Assembly (NCBI GenBank): GCA_019312705.1
Contig: JAFDCW010000029.1
Coordinates: forward strand, 1 to 15,062
Length of the DNA: 15,062 bases
From: Deltaproteobacteria bacterium
GTDB taxonomy: Bacteria > Myxococcota > Polyangia > Polyangiales > B10-G4
Reading direction: 5' to 3'
This document shows positions 11,577 through 15,062 of this stretch, piece by piece (positions within the stretch are counted from its first letter, which is position 1; each line of letters starts with the position of its first letter). Below the pieces are notes generated by a model. It searched no databases. It saw only the letters and a program-made list of their open reading frames with translations, and was not told where the DNA came from. Both the position numbers and the translations under genes were made by a program.

Positions 11577-13751
11577 TCAGTCGATCGACATGACGAAGGC
11601 GACCAGGTCGTCGATCTGGCTGCAGGTCAGGTGGGAAACGCCCCCGTTGGTGTCCACGCGGCCCTCGGCCTCGTTGAAGGCCCGCTCACCTTCCTCGAGG
11701 CAGGCGTGGCCGGGGGTGAGGACCGTCTCCCGGAGTGTCCGGGCGCGACCGTCGTGGAAAAATACGCCGCGGCGGTCCCAGGTGCCCCGCAGGCTATTGG
11801 CATTGAAGAATCCGTCTCGGGCCTGCTCGATGTACTTCGTCGAAACGTCTGGGTCGAGGTCGCGCCGAGGCCGATCGAAGCGTGCCATCGTGGTCACCCC
11901 CGTGAAGTTGTCGGGGCTCGCGAAGGAGGGGGGAGGGTGGCAGTTGGCGCAGCCGACGTCGGGCCTGAAGAAGAGCGCATGGCCGCGCTCGGCCTCCGGG
12001 GCGTCGTCGGGAAAGGGGCTCGGGAGCAGTCGCGTTTCGGCGACGAGGTAGTCCGCGATGTGAGCTGCCATCTCGTCGAAACCCAGGTTCCGGTCCAGCA
12101 TCGTGTGGCTGACCTCTTGGAAGAAGTCGTCCCGGAGAGAGACCTGGAGCGCGTAGGAGGTGTCATGGAAGTCGGGGCGAAATGCCATGGCCTCCATCTC
12201 GACCGTGAAGTCCGTCGCCTCGAAGACGCCTTCGATGAGCAGGGGCGCCGTGTCGTGGAGGTTCTTGACGACCATCGTTGCCCGGCGCCCGTAGGCGCGC
12301 ACGAGGCCCACTCCCCAGCTCTTGCCATCCGAGTCCGCGTCGGGATGGCAGTGGGAGCACGATTGGTCTCCGTCGGACGAGTAGGCCGAGCTGTTGAAGA
12401 AGAGCTCTCCGATCTCGGCGCTGGTGGCCGGGAACGGGTTCGCGGTGTCGCCTACCTCGATGTCCGTGCGCTCGCCTGAGATGACGTCGAGGATCGAGAC
12501 CGTCTCCCCCAACATGTTTGCGACGACCAGGGTGCGGCCATCGGCATCGACCGCGACACCGCGAGGGGCAAAATCAGTCGGCCAGGTCCGCGGCATCTCC
12601 ATGGTCGGGGGCGTCCCGGTGCCCATCTCACCTTCCACCACCATTTCGGTCACCTCGAAGCTCGCGCCCATGCTCACGAAGGCGCGCCCCGGCCCAGCGA
12701 CGGCGATGCCGAAGGGCAGCGCCCCGACGACCTTCTGCAGCTCCGGATCGTGGTCTCCTTCGCGGTCGGCCTCGGAAACTTCGGCGGTGTCGGAGGTGTA
12801 GCGCACGGCGACGAGGTCGTACTCGGTGTCTATGAAAGCGACTTCGTTCTGGATATCGGCGAAGCCCCGGCTGCAGGTTGTGTCCGTGATGTGGGCGAAG
12901 ACGCCGTCGCCTTCTTCTCCGGGATAGTCCGCGTCCGACGGGCACGGCAAGCCGCTCGTTCCGTTGAGGGTCGTCGCAACGATCCAGCCGCCCATGCTCG
13001 TCACGTCGAAGACGGGAGCGTTCAGGGGGATGAAGCGGAGCTCCTCCATCGAATCCATGTCGAAGACCCGGAGTCCGAGGCCCCCGGCGTCAGCCACATA
13101 GACCTTGCCCGCTTCTTCGGCGATGCCGATGGCGCCGGGATTGACTCCCGCCGGCACGTTGTCGTGGCGGGTCGCGGTCAAGCCCGTCTCCGACACTCGG
13201 ACTTCCCAGCGCTCGATCTCGTCGGTGGCGCGGTTGCTCACGTACATGCGGCGTCCGTCCGAGGAGAACGCCAGGTTCTCGGCGTAGTGGCCCAGGCGAA
13301 GCTGGCCCGTGACCTCCTGCGTGGCCAAGTCGATCACCGCGGCCATCGGCGACAGATGGCTGAGGACCACGGCGTAGTCGTTCTGGGGACGCATGCCCAC
13401 GGCGACCGGCCGCGCCCCCACGGTCAGGCGTCGAACCAGCCGGCGCGCCGGCACGTCGATCACCACCACCTCGTGGCCTGGACGAACTTCGCTCCCCCGG
13501 AGGGTGACCAGCGCGACCTCGCCGTCCATCGACATGGCCACGGCGTAGGGGTGGGCCCGGGGAGGCTGGGCCGGCAGGTCGATGTTGGTATTGTCGGTGA
13601 CCGGGACGAGGTTTTCCCACCGGGCCTCGTAGACGGGTCCCTCGGTCGGCGGCGCCTCAGGCGCCGTGTTGCAACCACCGGCGATGAGGCCCGGGACCGC
13701 GATGAGCAGGGTCCAGATGAAATGACCAATCGTGATTTGGGGGTGGCTCAT
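11577..13751 (-). CDS. Lipoprotein: YVTN-type beta-propeller fused to dihaem CcP/MauG-like domain
   Basis: A 724-residue exported protein. The N-terminus has a hydrophobic segment ending in IAGGC (C27), an imperfect lipobox suggesting a lipid-anchored protein. Residues about 60-430 form a propeller with YVTN-like blades (AVAMSMDGEVALVT, NLAFSSDGRRMYVSN, GVAVDADGRTLVVANM). Residues about 444-724 form a dihaem cytochrome domain with CSHCH at 465 and CANCH at 601, ending in the CcP/MauG-family signature NSLRGTWDRRGVFFHDGRA (652-670). Bacterial CcP and MauG proteins reduce peroxide or oxidise a protein partner; the fused propeller often serves as a docking surface. ATG 13751 lies one base after the upstream stop (TGAGATG) with GGAG at a good distance. 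The operon position suggests it exchanges electrons with the neighbouring cytochromes; its substrate is unknown. Confidence 0.85.
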   Translation of the reverse strand: MSHPQITIGHFIWTLLIAVPGLIAGGCNTAPEAPPTEGPVYEARWENLVPVTDNTNIDLPAQPPRAHPYAVAMSMDGEVALVTLRGSEVRPGHEVVVIDVPARRLVRRLTVGARPVAVGMRPQNDYAVVLSHLSPMAAVIDLATQEVTGQLRLGHYAENLAFSSDGRRMYVSNRATDEIERWEVRVSETGLTATRHDNVPAGVNPGAIGIAEEAGKVYVADAGGLGLRVFDMDSMEELRFIPLNAPVFDVTSMGGWIVATTLNGTSGLPCPSDADYPGEEGDGVFAHITDTTCSRGFADIQNEVAFIDTEYDLVAVRYTSDTAEVSEADREGDHDPELQKVVGALPFGIAVAGPGRAFVSMGASFEVTEMVVEGEMGTGTPPTMEMPRTWPTDFAPRGVAVDADGRTLVVANMLGETVSILDVISGERTDIEVGDTANPFPATSAEIGELFFNSSAYSSDGDQSCSHCHPDADSDGKSWGVGLVRAYGRRATMVVKNLHDTAPLLIEGVFEATDFTVEMEAMAFRPDFHDTSYALQVSLRDDFFQEVSHTMLDRNLGFDEMAAHIADYLVAETRLLPSPFPDDAPEAERGHALFFRPDVGCANCHPPPSFASPDNFTGVTTMARFDRPRRDLDPDVSTKYIEQARDGFFNANSLRGTWDRRGVFFHDGRARTLRETVLTPGHACLEEGERAFNEAEGRVDTNGGVSHLTCSQIDDLVAFVMSID

Positions 13752-13752
13752 C

Positions 13753-15062
13753 TCAATACTCCGGCAGCACGGGGGGGGTGCGCGGACCGATGCCCACGAA
13801 GCTGGCGCCCAGGTCCATCCAGCGAAAGAGCGTTTCCGCTTCGACGAGGCTCAAGCTGTCCGGCCCTCGGCAGCCCCCGGAATCGAAGTCTCGGGGCGCC
13901 CCGAGGTCTTCTCCGATCAGGACCTCGGCGAGGTAGCTGGTCCGTGCGCTCATGGACTCCGGGTCGACGTAGCGGAAGCCGTTCCGCGAGAAGCTCCCGG
14001 CGTCCGTGAGCGCTTCGTAGGCTCCGGAAAAGCCGTCGGAGCCCAGACGATCGCGCAGGTCCGGGGACCGGTTGTCGTCGTGGCACTCGACACACTTCGC
14101 GTCGAAGATCGGCTGCACGTCCCGTACGAAGTCGACCTCCATGCGGTCGCCGGGTTCGATGCCCTGGGGCACCGGCGCGATGTCCGTGTCCGTCGCCTGG
14201 TCGTAGTTCGCCAGGACCCGGGACGCCTGGGTGAGAACGTCGGGGACTCCGACCGTTTCGGCCGGCGCGCCGCTTGCGGAGCCATGGCAGCCGCCGCACC
14301 GGCCGTTCCAAACCTCTCGACGGGTGACGTTCCGGAGGTGCTCGCCGGGCAGCACGAATACCCACAGATTGTGAGTGAAGGTCGTCATTCGATCGCGTCC
14401 GAGGGCTTGCACGTAGAATGGGACCGCTGCGGGCAACTCGACGTTGAACGACTGGTCTCCCGCCGTGGGCATCTCGCCGATGATCCGGCGCATGCCGTGG
14501 CTGCCCCGACCGATGCGGTTGACGCTCGTATCGGGCCAGGCTGGATAGTCTTCGGGCGTGAGGGGGACTTGCTCGACGAAGCGCACGAGTTCGATCTCCT
14601 CGGCCGTCTCATCGAAGGGTTTGCCGTTCGAGGGGCTGTCTTCGTTGGCGACGGTCAGCATCACCGCCATGTCGAAGTTCAAGAGTTCGCCATAGGGCAT
14701 GCCGGCGGTGAGGTGCTCGTAGGGGTCACCGATCTCCTCGCGACGCCGAACCACGATCGGCGTCGGGTCCGTTTCGATCTTTCCGCGCACGTCGACCAAT
14801 CGTTCCCGGGAGTCGATCACGACCCGGTTGTCCGAACGCTCGCGCAGGGTGAGCCGATAGAGCGCCGTGTCGGGAGCGGCTTCCGGGTCGGTGTGGTCGA
14901 TGGCGTTCGGGTCGAAGCTCACGACGACTGTGCCATCGGGCATGGCCTGGGGGTCGCGGTAGTAGCCGTCCGCCGAGACTCCCTGGTGGCGGACCTCTTC
15001 ACCCAGGGTGTCGAGGCGCACCAGGGAGTCCACGTAGCTCACGACCGAAGACTCCCCGCCGT
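13753..15062 (-). CDS. HzsA-like dihaem protein, 5' end outside window
   Basis: Only the C-terminal 436 or so codons are present; the frame is still open at the window edge, so the GTG at 15042 is not taken as the start. The visible part has strand-rich sequence with the TALYRL and GTVVVSF patterns of WD40-like hydrazine-synthase-alpha-type propellers. A LPAAVPFYVQAL...VLPGE stretch (about 14440-14330) then resembles the HzsA middle domain. Two haem sites follow: CGGCH (14298-14284) and CVECH (14094-14080), the second in the common VQPIFDAKCVECH context. It ends in an EAETLFRWMDLGA helix and a Pro-rich tail. Relatives of HzsA are widespread in bacteria that do not make hydrazine, so this resemblance does not indicate anammox chemistry. 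It is the first visible gene of the cluster and ends one base before the next start, implying cotranscription. Confidence 0.75.
   Translation of the reverse strand, partial: GGESSVVSYVDSLVRLDTLGEEVRHQGVSADGYYRDPQAMPDGTVVVSFDPNAIDHTDPEAAPDTALYRLTLRERSDNRVVIDSRERLVDVRGKIETDPTPIVVRRREEIGDPYEHLTAGMPYGELLNFDMAVMLTVANEDSPSNGKPFDETAEEIELVRFVEQVPLTPEDYPAWPDTSVNRIGRGSHGMRRIIGEMPTAGDQSFNVELPAAVPFYVQALGRDRMTTFTHNLWVFVLPGEHLRNVTRREVWNGRCGGCHGSASGAPAETVGVPDVLTQASRVLANYDQATDTDIAPVPQGIEPGDRMEVDFVRDVQPIFDAKCVECHDDNRSPDLRDRLGSDGFSGAYEALTDAGSFSRNGFRYVDPESMSARTSYLAEVLIGEDLGAPRDFDSGGCRGPDSLSLVEAETLFRWMDLGASFVGIGPRTPPVLPEY

Noticed and set aside
12750..14009. Plus-strand frame of about 419 codons spanning the junction of the HzsA-like and propeller genes.
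   Set aside because: Crosses a gene boundary on the other strand and encodes Arg/His/Gly-rich shadow sequence.

Overview
The window is GC-rich, with short intergenic gaps and ATGA start/stop overlaps. It looks like a fragment of a Gram-negative genome. Outer-membrane-type and lipoprotein signals, very multihaem c-type cytochromes and a PknB-like kinase fragment of myxobacterial style (GGMATVYLA loop) together suggest Myxococcota or a related deltaproteobacterial lineage. That placement is inference; there is no rRNA or marker gene here.

Left part (1-5500): ordinary chromosomal genes. In order these are a membrane-anchored metallophosphoesterase (YkuE/YaeI-like), a LOG-family nucleotide phosphoribohydrolase, a small unrecognised protein on the minus strand, an Nramp-fold transporter lacking the usual metal-binding motifs, a YrbG-like Ca2+/Na+ exchanger, and a convergent EamA/DMT transporter. 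At 5497 a Ser/Thr kinase gene begins, but it is cut off after its N-lobe near 5930.

Right part (5934-15062, all minus strand): a six-gene electron-transfer cluster, read right to left. It starts with an HzsA-like dihaem protein (5' end outside the window). Next come a lipoprotein fusing a YVTN-type propeller to a dihaem CcP/MauG-like domain, a bis-His cytochrome b, a 23-haem cytochrome c, a 10-haem cytochrome c, and finally an outer-membrane beta-barrel candidate. With 37 CXXCH motifs, a membrane cytochrome b and a terminal outer-membrane protein, the cluster reads as a candidate trans-envelope electron conduit (porin-cytochrome type), from the quinone pool through the periplasm to the outside or the reverse. 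The direction of flow and the substrate cannot be read from sequence.

Three things stand out. (1) Two copies of a hairpin repeat family (97 and 144 bp) each begin on the stop codon of the preceding gene. They share a conserved core, and their ~20-bp terminal arms differ between copies by compensatory changes. (2) The two large cytochromes are built from one tri-haem module, and the array appears to continue across the gene boundary: 23 + 10 = 33 = 11 x 3 haems. (3) The kinase fragment butts directly against the end of the cytochrome operon with no spacer, which means either a rearrangement or an assembly chimera.
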